Assembly: GCF_012641745.1 (NCBI RefSeq)
Contig: NZ_WEHZ01000003.1
Location: 124,001-188,000, forward strand
Direction: 5' to 3'
Origin: Pseudoalteromonas peptidolytica
Lineage (GTDB): Bacteria; Pseudomonadota; Gammaproteobacteria; Enterobacterales; Alteromonadaceae
DNA: 64,000 bases
The notes beneath the pieces were generated by a model. That model saw nothing but the letters and a program-made list of their open reading frames with translations. It was not told the DNA's origin and searched no databases. Made by a program: the position numbers and the translations under genes. Positions 45,153-53,725 of this stretch are shown piece by piece. Within the stretch, counting starts at the first letter, position 1, and each line of letters opens with the position of its first letter.

Positions 45153-46634
45153 TTAATCTAGCGCATTTTCTACTTTATTAAAGAGTGTTGTAATTGCTTT
45201 ACTTGGCTCTTTTGTCACTAAGCTAACCACAATAATTGCAGCTGTTGCGACGACAAAGCCCGGAACAATTTCATATAGTGTCGCACTAAGCGGCTCACCG
45301 TTATAAGTAAATGGTCCGTAGATCCAAACCAATACTGTCACTGCACCTGAAATCATACCGGCAAGGGCACCCGCAAAATTCATACGAGACCAGAACAAAC
45401 TAATCAATACAAGTGGACCAAATGCTGCACCAAACCCCGCCCATGCATTACTTACTAAATCTAAAATTGAGCTATCTCTGTCATATGCTAAATAAATCGC
45501 AGCTAGCGCTACAACCACAACACTAATACGACCAACCAGCACTAACTCTTTATCTGTGGCTGCTCTGTGAATAAAAATCTTATAAAAGTCTTCTGTTAAT
45601 GAGCTCGAGCTAACCAACAACTGAGATGAGATTGTACTCATTATTGCCGCTAGAATTGCTGCTAACAAGAAGCCAGCAATCAGGGGGTGGAAAAGTAGTT
45701 GAGACAAAATTAAGAAGATGGTTTCTGCATCTTCCACTACAATGCCCTTTTCGTGAGCATAAGCTGCGCCGAATAAACCAGTACCAACCGCACCTAAAGC
45801 TGCAACTATCATCCAAGTCATTCCGATCCGACGTGCTGTAGGCATATCTTTTACGCTTCGAACTGACATAAAACGTACGATAATATGTGGTTGACCAAAA
45901 TAGCCAAGACCCCAAGACATCGCAGAAACAATACCAATTGCGCCCGCTGAACCAATCCAAGTTAACATGGTTGGATTTAATTCATTCAGGGTTTGCCCAA
46001 GAGGGTTATCCAATAGCGAGAAGGTTACCAGTGGCACCAAGATAAGAGCAATAAACATGATGCAGCCTTGAACAAAGTCGGTCAGACTAACTGCCAAAAA
46101 GCCACCAAATAACGTATAAAGAACGACTACCCCAGTAGTAATATACATTCCGCTTTCATAGCTAAGTCCAAATGAGCTTTCAAACAGCTTACCACCAGCA
46201 ACTACACCCGATGAGGTGTAAAGCGTGAAGAATATGATGATAACCAAAGCCGACACAATTCTTAGTGCATTACCCTTGTCCTCAAAACGATTGGCAAAGT
46301 AGTCAGGGATTGTTACTGCATCATTGGCATACTCTGTATAAACCCTTAGACGTGGTGCAACCAGTAAATAGTTTAACCATGCCCCAATCACAAGGCCAAT
46401 TGCAATCCATGTACTACTGAATCCAGTTAAGAACATCGCACCGGGCAGACCCATCAAAATCCAGCCACTCATGTCTGAAGCACCTGCTGACAATGCCGCT
46501 ACGCTAGGGGGTAAGCTGCGACCACCCAGCATATAACCTGACACATCACTGGTGGACTTTTTATATGCGTACAACCCTATTCCCAACATTGCAATGAAGT
46601 AAAGTGCAAGTGAGATTATCGTACCTATCTCCAA
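45153..46634 (-). CDS. putP: Sodium/proline symporter
   Basis: 493 residues with about 13 helices, the SSS family plan, close to E. coli PutP (502). SAGASDMSGWILMGLPGA (about 50-67) and GYFGQPHIIVRFMS are conserved PutP signatures; the first holds Na+ ligands. It brings proline in with Na+ for nutrition or osmotic protection. The start is a TTG at 46634 with a perfect AGGAGG five bases before, so the start is well fixed though rare. No putA gene is in the window. Confidence 0.92.
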   Translation of the reverse strand: MEIGTIISLALYFIAMLGIGLYAYKKSTSDVSGYMLGGRSLPPSVAALSAGASDMSGWILMGLPGAMFLTGFSSTWIAIGLVIGAWLNYLLVAPRLRVYTEYANDAVTIPDYFANRFEDKGNALRIVSALVIIIFFTLYTSSGVVAGGKLFESSFGLSYESGMYITTGVVVLYTLFGGFLAVSLTDFVQGCIMFIALILVPLVTFSLLDNPLGQTLNELNPTMLTWIGSAGAIGIVSAMSWGLGYFGQPHIIVRFMSVRSVKDMPTARRIGMTWMIVAALGAVGTGLFGAAYAHEKGIVVEDAETIFLILSQLLFHPLIAGFLLAAILAAIMSTISSQLLVSSSSLTEDFYKIFIHRAATDKELVLVGRISVVVVALAAIYLAYDRDSSILDLVSNAWAGFGAAFGPLVLISLFWSRMNFAGALAGMISGAVTVLVWIYGPFTYNGEPLSATLYEIVPGFVVATAAIIVVSLVTKEPSKAITTLFNKVENALD

Positions 46635-47049
46635 TTTAGCCTCCTAAGTAAGTTGGGCTCTTCTCCAAATGTGAGCTTTATAGTGCTCAATTGTTTGATT
46701 TATAACTCACTTTGAATAAAAGCCAAAACATAAAGGATCACTATAACATGCTGCTACTTCTCACCCAACCTCCTGAGACCAGTGTACTTTGCTATATCTT
46801 CCTTTGAAGCGTTCAGGGATCTGACGTTTGGATGCAAAATGAGCTGACTCTTCATTTTTAGTCACTGAAGGTTACTCTATGATCTAGCCAGCACACTTTG
46901 AAGGTGATGACGCGCTTTCAGCGTGAGGTTTACACATTTGGCTAGTGCATACTTTACTCAATCATTACAAACTATGTTTCCCTGCGTGACCTCGTAGCAC
47001 TTTTACCTTATATTAAAGCCAATATCATTTTGTTTGGACGGTAGTATTT
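46635..47049. other. 415-base intergenic region between putP and EAL-HDOD gene
   Basis: It should hold the two divergent promoters. No ORF of more than about 20 codons with a ribosome site, no RNA gene and no repeat of the local family was found. Confidence 0.6.
46640..46645 (-). promoter_or_regulatory. Perfect Shine-Dalgarno fixing the putP TTG start
   Basis: AGGAGG lies five bases before the TTG on the minus strand. There is no ATG or GTG close enough to use it. Confidence 0.85.
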
Positions 47050-48270
47050 ATGTATTTTTACACGGCTCGTCAGCCCATTTTTAATGTCCAAAGGGAGTTG
47101 ATTGGCTACGAACTATTATTCAGAGACAGTCTGAATAATGTATTTCCCGAGATAGATGGCGATGAGGCCACAAGCCGCCTGATTGAAGGCAGCCAGTTCA
47201 CTTTTGGTCTTGATGATTTGACCAATCAACACCCTGCCTATATTAACTTTACGCTGGAAACTTTATCCAAAGGTTACGCCCAAATGCTATCCCCAGAGCA
47301 GGTCGTTGTGGAAATATTGGAAACAGTACAGCCAGGAAAAAGACTGCTCGCACACGTTAAAGAACTAAAAGAAAAAGGTTATACACTCGCATTAGACGAT
47401 TACCAACACCAAAATGTATGGCGGCATTTTTTTCCTTATGTTGATCAAATAAAAGTCGACTTTCTCTCTACCAGCACAGACCAAATCAATATCATCAAAG
47501 CAGCCATTAAAGATTTCCCTAACATTGACTTAGTTGCCGAAAAAGTAGAAACATACGAACAATTTGAATTGGCTAAATCTCTTGGCTTTAAATTCTTTCA
47601 AGGCTTCTTTTTTGCTAAACCAGAAATGGTAAAAACCAAAGCATTAGCGCCTTCAGAACTTGCAATGGCGGAGCTTCTGTATGAAACGTCAAGTGTCGAG
47701 CCTGATCTTGCACGAATTACGCAAGTGTTTGAGCGTGATGTGAATCTTAGTTATAAGTTATTGCGCTACGCCAACAGCGCTGTGTTTAAACGTAGAGCTG
47801 AGATTTCAACAATAAAACAAGCATTAGTTGTACTGGGTAGCATCGAGTTAAAGCGTCTTATTTCATTACTTTTTGCATCGCAACTTAACACTGAAAAACC
47901 AAAAGAACTACTGTCTCTTTCATTACTACGAGCTCACTTTATGGAAGCCGTTGCCACCAAAGCTGGCAAAGTTTCTGATACAGGCAGTGCATTTCTTATT
48001 GGCATGATGTCACTTATGGATGCAATATTGGATGATGAAATGGCAACACTCTTGACTAAACTGCCATTATCTCAAGAGATAAAGGCCACATTGCTGAAAA
48101 AGCCAAGTCAGTTTGGTATTTACTTAGATCTTGCAGAATCAATGGAAAAAGGAGATTGGGATAATGTTGAAACTGTCTCAAAACCTTTGGGAGTCTCACC
48201 TGAGCGCATTGCCCAGCTATATCAATCGTCGCAGTTATGGAGTGACACCCAAATAAAAGCCATTGAGTAA
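47050..48270 (+). CDS. EAL-HDOD signalling protein (YuxH type)
   Basis: 406 residues. The N-terminal ~190 residues are a degenerate EAL domain: the EAL motif is replaced by ELL (residues 21-23), and DDYQ stands where DDFG is found, so cyclic-di-GMP cleavage is unlikely. The C-terminal ~200 residues are an HDOD domain (LLRYANSAVFKRRAEISTIKQALVVLG). Such proteins control motility and surface behaviour, for example CdgJ in Vibrio. It is a single gene, 91 bases before the copper-type receptor on the same strand. Confidence 0.88.
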   Translation: MYFYTARQPIFNVQRELIGYELLFRDSLNNVFPEIDGDEATSRLIEGSQFTFGLDDLTNQHPAYINFTLETLSKGYAQMLSPEQVVVEILETVQPGKRLLAHVKELKEKGYTLALDDYQHQNVWRHFFPYVDQIKVDFLSTSTDQINIIKAAIKDFPNIDLVAEKVETYEQFELAKSLGFKFFQGFFFAKPEMVKTKALAPSELAMAELLYETSSVEPDLARITQVFERDVNLSYKLLRYANSAVFKRRAEISTIKQALVVLGSIELKRLISLLFASQLNTEKPKELLSLSLLRAHFMEAVATKAGKVSDTGSAFLIGMMSLMDAILDDEMATLLTKLPLSQEIKATLLKKPSQFGIYLDLAESMEKGDWDNVETVSKPLGVSPERIAQLYQSSQLWSDTQIKAIE

Positions 48271-48361
48271 TATGCAGCGGACTGCGACAATCTGTCGCAT
48301 CCCACTACCATCATGAAAGCGATAAAATAAGCTCACAAAAACAATGGACTAATGTGAACTT

Positions 48362-50380
48362 ATGAAACGCACGCTACTTTCTCTCAGTATTCTTTCTCTT
48401 TTATCGACAGCCAGTGCAGATGAAATAGAAAGAATTGTTATTATTGCTCCAATGCAAACACCGCTCACCCTCTCCACTGATACCAAAGCGGTACGCCAGC
48501 CTCTTCCAGCACAAGATGGTGCCGATTTACTGTCTTCTATTTCTGGTTTCTCTTTGGTTAAAAAAGGTGGCGCAAGCTCAGATCCGGTATTTAGAGGCAT
48601 GGCTGGTTCAAGAATTGCAATTATCGCCAATAATGGACAAACGCTTGGTGGCTGTGGCAATCGAATGGATCCTCCTACCGCTTATATTACCCCTCAATCA
48701 TATGACACTTTAAAAGTAATAAAAGGGCCTCAAACCGTTCTTTATGGTCCAGGTAATAGTGCAGCAACGGTTGTTTTCGAACGTGAAACTGATCGTTTGG
48801 ATAAATCAGAAATAGTAGGTTTTGCAAATGCTGTGGTATCTAGCCAAGGTCGCCATAGCGTAAATTCAGATATTAAAGTTGGCAATCAAAATGGTTATGC
48901 ACGTGTCGCAGCGAATTATAGCGACGCCGATGACTACGAGGACGGCAGTGGAGTCGATGTTCACTCAGCCTATGAAAGGTGGAATATAGATACAGAGTTT
49001 GCCTACACACCTGATGATGACTCATTTTATTCCTTAACTTATGGCGTGAGTGATGGTGAAGTCGCCTATGCAGATCGTATGATGGATGGCAGCTTATTTG
49101 ACCGAGAAAATATAGGTCTGAATATTAAATTATCTGCTTTGTCTGAAATGGTTGATGAGCTGAAATTTAATGCCTATTACAACTATGTTGATCACATCAT
49201 GGACAATCATAGCTTGCGTCAATTCGTCCCCAACATGATGATGAAAAAGCCAACTTCTTCTAACCCTGATCGAAAAACATATGGTGCAAAGCTGACACTC
49301 ACTTCGGATATCAACAGCAAACATACATTTATTTATGGGTTAGACTATCAAGAAAACGAACACCGCAACAGGATCAGTCGTGATCAGTATAATAGTCCAG
49401 TAGAGACAATGCCTCGTCAACTTGACGCTGAGTTTAGGCAGTTAGGTATGTTTGCTGAGTTCGAGTATGAATTAAGCAATACAAGCCAATGGGTAACGGG
49501 ACTTCGCATTGATGATTGGAAAAGTGAGGATCACCGCACCATGATAAGTGCGATGATGACAATGAAACCTAACCCAACAGCGAATCAAACAAGAGAAGAC
49601 ACCTTATATAGTGGCTTTACTCGCTATCAAGCGCAATCTGAAAACAGTAGCTACTTTATTGGTTTAGGAAGAACCGAGCGTTTTCCAGACTACTGGGAAG
49701 TGGTTGGCAGCAATAGAGGCAGTGAAACAGCCATTTCGGCTTTTAATGTCGAAACAGAAAAGACAACGCAATTAGATGTTGGCGTTGTTCATCAATTTAA
49801 AGACATTAATCTCAGTGCCTCTGCATTTTATAATCAAATTGATGACTATTTGTTGATTGACAATATGTTCAAAAAAATGAATATGACTTCAAAAGTGACG
49901 CGTAATATTGATGCTGAAACATTCGGCTTTGAAGCGGAAATAAGATGGCAAGTCAGTAAGGCACTACAATTAACCAGCAGCCTTGATTATGTTAAAGGTA
50001 ACAATTTGACCGATAATACAGCACTGGCACAGCAGCCGCCTTTGCAACTGCGATTTGCCGCAACGCAGGAGCTGTCAGACAAATGGCAAATAGGTGGTCT
50101 TGTACGACTTGTTAAGCGCCAACACAGAATCGCTATTGGGCAAGGCAATATTGCCGGGCAAGATACATCAACCACAGCCGGTTTTGGTACTTTCGCATTA
50201 AATACTAGCTATCAATATAACAATGCTATTCAGCTCAGTGCCGGTATTGACAACTTACTTGATAAAACATACGCAGAACATTTGAGCCGCTCTGGTGCTG
50301 CGGTAAGTGGCTATGAGCAAATAGCGAGGATCAACGAGCCAGGTAGGACATGGTGGGCAAACTTGAACTGGCGATTTTAA
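48362..50380 (+). CDS. oprC: TonB-dependent copper receptor, OprC/NosA type
   Basis: 672 residues with a signal peptide (to STASAD). The plug motif GGCGNRMDPPTAYI (about 96-109) is the OprC signature; C98 and M102 correspond to the Cys/Met pair that binds Cu in P. aeruginosa OprC. Predicted loops hold methionine clusters (PNMMMKKP, SAMMTMKPNP, NMFKKMNMTSK) suited to Cu(I). The end NLNWRF has the terminal aromatic of outer-membrane barrels. It imports copper across the outer membrane. No Cu-responsive regulator lies nearby. Confidence 0.88.
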   Translation: MKRTLLSLSILSLLSTASADEIERIVIIAPMQTPLTLSTDTKAVRQPLPAQDGADLLSSISGFSLVKKGGASSDPVFRGMAGSRIAIIANNGQTLGGCGNRMDPPTAYITPQSYDTLKVIKGPQTVLYGPGNSAATVVFERETDRLDKSEIVGFANAVVSSQGRHSVNSDIKVGNQNGYARVAANYSDADDYEDGSGVDVHSAYERWNIDTEFAYTPDDDSFYSLTYGVSDGEVAYADRMMDGSLFDRENIGLNIKLSALSEMVDELKFNAYYNYVDHIMDNHSLRQFVPNMMMKKPTSSNPDRKTYGAKLTLTSDINSKHTFIYGLDYQENEHRNRISRDQYNSPVETMPRQLDAEFRQLGMFAEFEYELSNTSQWVTGLRIDDWKSEDHRTMISAMMTMKPNPTANQTREDTLYSGFTRYQAQSENSSYFIGLGRTERFPDYWEVVGSNRGSETAISAFNVETEKTTQLDVGVVHQFKDINLSASAFYNQIDDYLLIDNMFKKMNMTSKVTRNIDAETFGFEAEIRWQVSKALQLTSSLDYVKGNNLTDNTALAQQPPLQLRFAATQELSDKWQIGGLVRLVKRQHRIAIGQGNIAGQDTSTTAGFGTFALNTSYQYNNAIQLSAGIDNLLDKTYAEHLSRSGAAVSGYEQIARINEPGRTWWANLNWRF

Positions 50381-50451
50381 TTGACCTAATATAGGTGCTC
50401 ATTCGTCTATGCTCTGCTACAAGATATATAGTTATACGTATTAAAAGGTAA

Positions 50452-50560
50452 TAATACCAATTTGACTTAATACTTGCTCAATTTGAAGGAGTAAATCTGA
50501 CGCTAACAGCGTTAAAAATTTCTTATTTAGAACAACTAAATAGCAAAATTTTTGCCTCGT
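50452..50560. repeat. Modular intergenic repeat, copy 5 (inverted, right half)
   Basis: It reads as the reverse complement of the right half of copy 1. TAATACCAATTTGACTTAAT, ATTTGAAGGAGTAAATCTGA, CGCTAACAGCGTTAAAAATT and TTTAGAACAACTAAATAGCA follow in the order expected, with over 90% identity by eye. Confidence 0.8.
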
Positions 50561-50571
50561 GAGCATCTGAA

Positions 50572-50605
50572 AATATAAAGGTCGGCATTAGCCGACCTTT
50601 ATATT
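50572..50605. terminator. Bidirectional terminator between oprC and mlaA
   Basis: A perfect 15-bp stem (AATATAAAGGTCGGC / GCCGACCTTTATATT) with a 4-nt loop lies between convergent stops, with T runs on both sides. Confidence 0.92.
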
Positions 50606-50678
50606 TACTAGCTTAGTCCATTGCTCCAGTTTGCTTAATTAAGCAGCCTCTTTTGAGCAAGTGTTAAGAAAAATATAA

Positions 50679-51410
50679 CTACAAGTTTTCTAAAAAGTTT
50701 TCATCAAAATCATCAGGCTCTTCCTCTAGTGGAGGGTTACCATCATATAGCTCATACAATTGACGCTGATAGTAAACATCTTTTAAGAATGTATATGGGT
50801 CTAATGATTCATTTAATAATTTTTCTTGCGACATCAATGCCGCTCTGGCCTCCACTGCCCGTAGCGCAAATACCAGTATAGTTTGCGGCGTACTGAGCGC
50901 AATTTCAGGCAACACTAGATTATCGACTACATCACCTGTTAAATTTCTTGCTGTAGTAGGTCCCATGCCTGGCACCATAATATAGGCACCATCACCTACT
51001 CCCCACACGCCAAGGGTTTGACCAAAGTCTTCATCTTTCAACTCCAGTCCGAGTGTTTTTGCTACATCAAATAGACCAAAAATACCAACGGTTGAATTGA
51101 CCAAAAATCTAGCTACATTTATGGCCATGTAATCTGGCTTACCTTGCAGCGCAGCATTCACCGCGTCAGTCGGCGCGGCAATATTTGTCGTAAAGTTGAC
51201 AATACTACTTCGCACAGGCGCAGGGGTAACTGACACATACCCCTTAGCCACTGGGCGCAAAATATAAGCATCTAAAACATCCATATTAAAATCATATAGA
51301 GGTCGATTAATGGATTGTAATGGATCTCGTGGATCTTTTTTCTCTTCTGGTACCTGTGCACAACCAATGACGGTGAGTGCTAGTAAACCTGTGAGCACAA
51401 CTTTAAGCAT
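50679..51410 (-). CDS. mlaA: Outer-membrane lipoprotein MlaA (VacJ)
   Basis: 243 residues. The lipobox LTVIGCAQ gives a lipidated cysteine at residue 17. The family signature DPLQSINRPLYDFNMDVLD and the long conserved helical core (VRSSIVNFTTNIAAP, DFGQTLGVWGVGDGAYIMVPGMGPTTARN) are complete. MlaA sits with porins in the outer membrane and removes misplaced phospholipids from the outer leaflet, handing them to MlaC and MlaFEDB, which are not in the window. Its ATG directly follows the ccmI TAA, so it is read with the ccm operon, a common arrangement in this group. Confidence 0.93.
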   Translation of the reverse strand: MLKVVLTGLLALTVIGCAQVPEEKKDPRDPLQSINRPLYDFNMDVLDAYILRPVAKGYVSVTPAPVRSSIVNFTTNIAAPTDAVNAALQGKPDYMAINVARFLVNSTVGIFGLFDVAKTLGLELKDEDFGQTLGVWGVGDGAYIMVPGMGPTTARNLTGDVVDNLVLPEIALSTPQTILVFALRAVEARAALMSQEKLLNESLDPYTFLKDVYYQRQLYELYDGNPPLEEEPDDFDENFLENL

Positions 51411-52694
51411 TTATTTCCCTGTATTTGTTAAGACACGACTAATCTCGACATTAACCTGACTGCCACCTTGTTTTAGCTCTATCACATTTGAAACCCCTTC
51501 CAGCTCACCATCTGATGGCATCACCGAACCGTCATTAGAAATGCGTGCGGTAACTGTAACGTGAGAAAAGTTAGATAAGGTTAATTCAGGCATCATTGCC
51601 ATACTATCATCCAGAGCAACCGTGATTGGCAAGTTAAAGTTTGTAATTTTCGCCACAGCTAATGGCATCGCTGGACCATTTTGCGCTTTTGCAAAAACAA
51701 ATAACGTGCTTCCTGACGGAATGTCGCCTTGTAACGCCTCGGCAATAGTAACTGTAGCGTTAATGCTCGCCGCACTATTTACAGCTTCTGGCTCTTGCTG
51801 CCCAAGCCTTTGTTCAAGCTCCGCAATACGACCGGCTATCATCTGATAACGAGGATCGTCTTGCGTTAGCTGTGCCATCAGCACTTCAAACGCTGCTTTA
51901 GACTCAGCCCAGTCCTGACGTTCATAGGCGATAAGTGCCAAAAGGCTAATGGCATCAATGTTCGTAGGCTCCGAATTCAGGACTTTTGAAAGCATCTTGG
52001 CTGCGCGGTTCATGCTCTGCTCTGACCCTTCAATCAACAATGCCTGGCTGTAATTAACTAAGACATTATTATTATCAGGCTGCATTGCTAACGCTTTATC
52101 AAAAGCTTGCGTTGCCATTTCAAAGTCACCCAACGACATTGCCACACGCCCCAGTAACATCCACGCCACTGCATCATCACCGGCAGTAGCAAGTTTTGTT
52201 CTAAGCCCTAGAGCAAAAGCTTGTAGCTCATTAGCATTTAACGGCTCACCAGTTTGCATTACAGCTCGCTCGCCATACTCTGGAAGATTTTCAATAGCTT
52301 CATTCCAGTTAGCGATTTGTCTATGGCTACCTGTGTAGTAGTAAAAAATCGCTGTTACAAGCACCATAAACGCGATCCCCGTGACCGCTAAAACTCGATT
52401 ATCACCACGACTTGTTAATGATTGCTCAGGAGACAGCTCATTGAGTAATCTGCGTTTTAACTCGATCACTGATTCATGATAACTGTCTTTTTCGATTCGT
52501 TGATTAGCAAGCTCATCTTCGAGCTCTTCTAGCCTCTGATGGAAAATACCAATACGCTCGGCATTGGCGTCATCATCAACCACTACCTTTCTCTCTTTTT
52601 TGATAAAAGGAAAAACGACGAACAAACCAGCAAAAACACTAAGAAGCAGAAATAAAAACCACATTTGTGTTAAATCGGTTGAAAATTCACTCAC
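51411..52694 (-). CDS. ccmI: Cytochrome c biogenesis protein CcmI
   Basis: 427 residues. Two membrane helices (about 11-29 and 100-118) enclose a cytoplasmic coiled coil (RLEELEDELANQRIEKDSYHES). The TPR region (about 150-290) then a C-terminal beta domain fill the periplasm, the fused CcmI/CycH form. It holds the apocytochrome C-terminus and passes it to CcmF/CcmH. The start is GTG, overlapping the ccmH TGA (GTGA). Confidence 0.92.
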   Translation of the reverse strand: MSEFSTDLTQMWFLFLLLSVFAGLFVVFPFIKKERKVVVDDDANAERIGIFHQRLEELEDELANQRIEKDSYHESVIELKRRLLNELSPEQSLTSRGDNRVLAVTGIAFMVLVTAIFYYYTGSHRQIANWNEAIENLPEYGERAVMQTGEPLNANELQAFALGLRTKLATAGDDAVAWMLLGRVAMSLGDFEMATQAFDKALAMQPDNNNVLVNYSQALLIEGSEQSMNRAAKMLSKVLNSEPTNIDAISLLALIAYERQDWAESKAAFEVLMAQLTQDDPRYQMIAGRIAELEQRLGQQEPEAVNSAASINATVTIAEALQGDIPSGSTLFVFAKAQNGPAMPLAVAKITNFNLPITVALDDSMAMMPELTLSNFSHVTVTARISNDGSVMPSDGELEGVSNVIELKQGGSQVNVEISRVLTNTGK

Positions 52695-53155
52695 AGCTCA
52701 CGCTCCTGACGTTGATATTGGTTAATAAGCTCAGCGAGTTTTTGTTCATCTGTGGCATTCCAATCCTGCTTTTTCGCTGCACGCTTTTGGCGAAATACAA
52801 TAAAGCCAAAGCCAAGCACAATAATCACGACAGGTAGTACCCAAAGCACAATGGTTGCAGGCGTGACAGGTGGCTGGTAATGCACAAAATAGCCATATCT
52901 GTCTATCATATAGTCAATCACGTCTTGCTTGGACTTACCTTCGTTCACTAAAGTGATCACTTTATCGCGCAAGTCTTTAGCCACAACAGCATCCGAATCT
53001 GCAATATTTTGATTTTGACACTTAGGACAACGCAGTTCATGGGTTAGTTCTCGAAACGTTTGCGCTCGCTCTGGAGTCGCAAAGTTGTACTTATCTTCTG
53101 CGGCCTCGCTTGCAAAACCTACGAACATAAACACAATTAGTATGAGGTATTTCAT
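52691..53155 (-). CDS. ccmH: Cytochrome c biogenesis thiol oxidoreductase CcmH
   Basis: 154 residues from the ATG at 53155, with AGGAG eight bases upstream and overlapping the ccmG stop; earlier in-frame starts lie inside ccmG. A signal peptide (to ASEAAE) leads to the redox motif LRCPKCQNQNIADSD (C43, C46), then one C-terminal membrane helix. It reduces the apocytochrome CxxCH disulfide before haem attachment. Confidence 0.94.
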   Translation of the reverse strand: MKYLILIVFMFVGFASEAAEDKYNFATPERAQTFRELTHELRCPKCQNQNIADSDAVVAKDLRDKVITLVNEGKSKQDVIDYMIDRYGYFVHYQPPVTPATIVLWVLPVVIIVLGFGFIVFRQKRAAKKQDWNATDEQKLAELINQYQRQEREL

Positions 53156-53724
53156 TGTGTTAACTCCTGATAGATTGGAGCAAACTTGCTGCGCCACACG
53201 CGTTCATTAATATCGCCTGTGTGATGCAGTAAGATCTTACCGTTTTTGTCTACTAGAAAAGTTTCTGGGGCTCCCGAAACGCCCAAATCAAGTGCCAAAG
53301 AACGCTCCAAGTCAAGGATATTGAATTGATAAGGGTCACCTGCACGACTCAGCATGCTAGTTACATCGGCCCTTAACGCATTAATGTCGAATTGATCGCC
53401 AAAGTCCGGGTCATACGCCTGTTCATAATACAGGCCGATGATCCTCACACCTCGCTCTCTTAGCTCTGTCAGATAGCCAAGCTCTGCGATACATGTCGGG
53501 CACCATGTGCCCCAAACATTCATAAGGTATACCTCACCTTTGAGTGAGTCAGCTGTCCAGACTTTGTTACTATCCATTAAGTCTGGTAAAGCAAACTCAG
53601 GCATCGTTTGCCCAAGTCGACCTGTCTGAAGCTCTCTCGGATTTCCAAATAAGCCTTGATATAAAAATACACACAAGAAGATAAAGATTAAAAAAGGCAC
53701 TAAACCTAATAATTTACGGTTCAT
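53152..53724 (-). CDS. ccmG: Periplasmic thioredoxin-like protein CcmG (DsbE)
   Basis: 190 residues. An N-terminal membrane anchor (about 6-26) holds a thioredoxin domain with the active site WCPTC (C75, C78), and the CcmG-specific insert around GVRIIGLYYEQAY. It keeps CcmH and the apocytochrome thiols reduced with electrons from DsbD. It overlaps ccmH by four bases and is one base from ccmF. Confidence 0.95.
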   Translation of the reverse strand: MNRKLLGLVPFLIFIFLCVFLYQGLFGNPRELQTGRLGQTMPEFALPDLMDSNKVWTADSLKGEVYLMNVWGTWCPTCIAELGYLTELRERGVRIIGLYYEQAYDPDFGDQFDINALRADVTSMLSRAGDPYQFNILDLERSLALDLGVSGAPETFLVDKNGKILLHHTGDINERVWRSKFAPIYQELTQ

Positions 53725-53725
53725 A

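Noticed and set aside
46750..46940. A short ORF starting at the ATG near 46749 in the putP-EAL gap
   Set aside because: It ends after about 19 codons and has no ribosome site.
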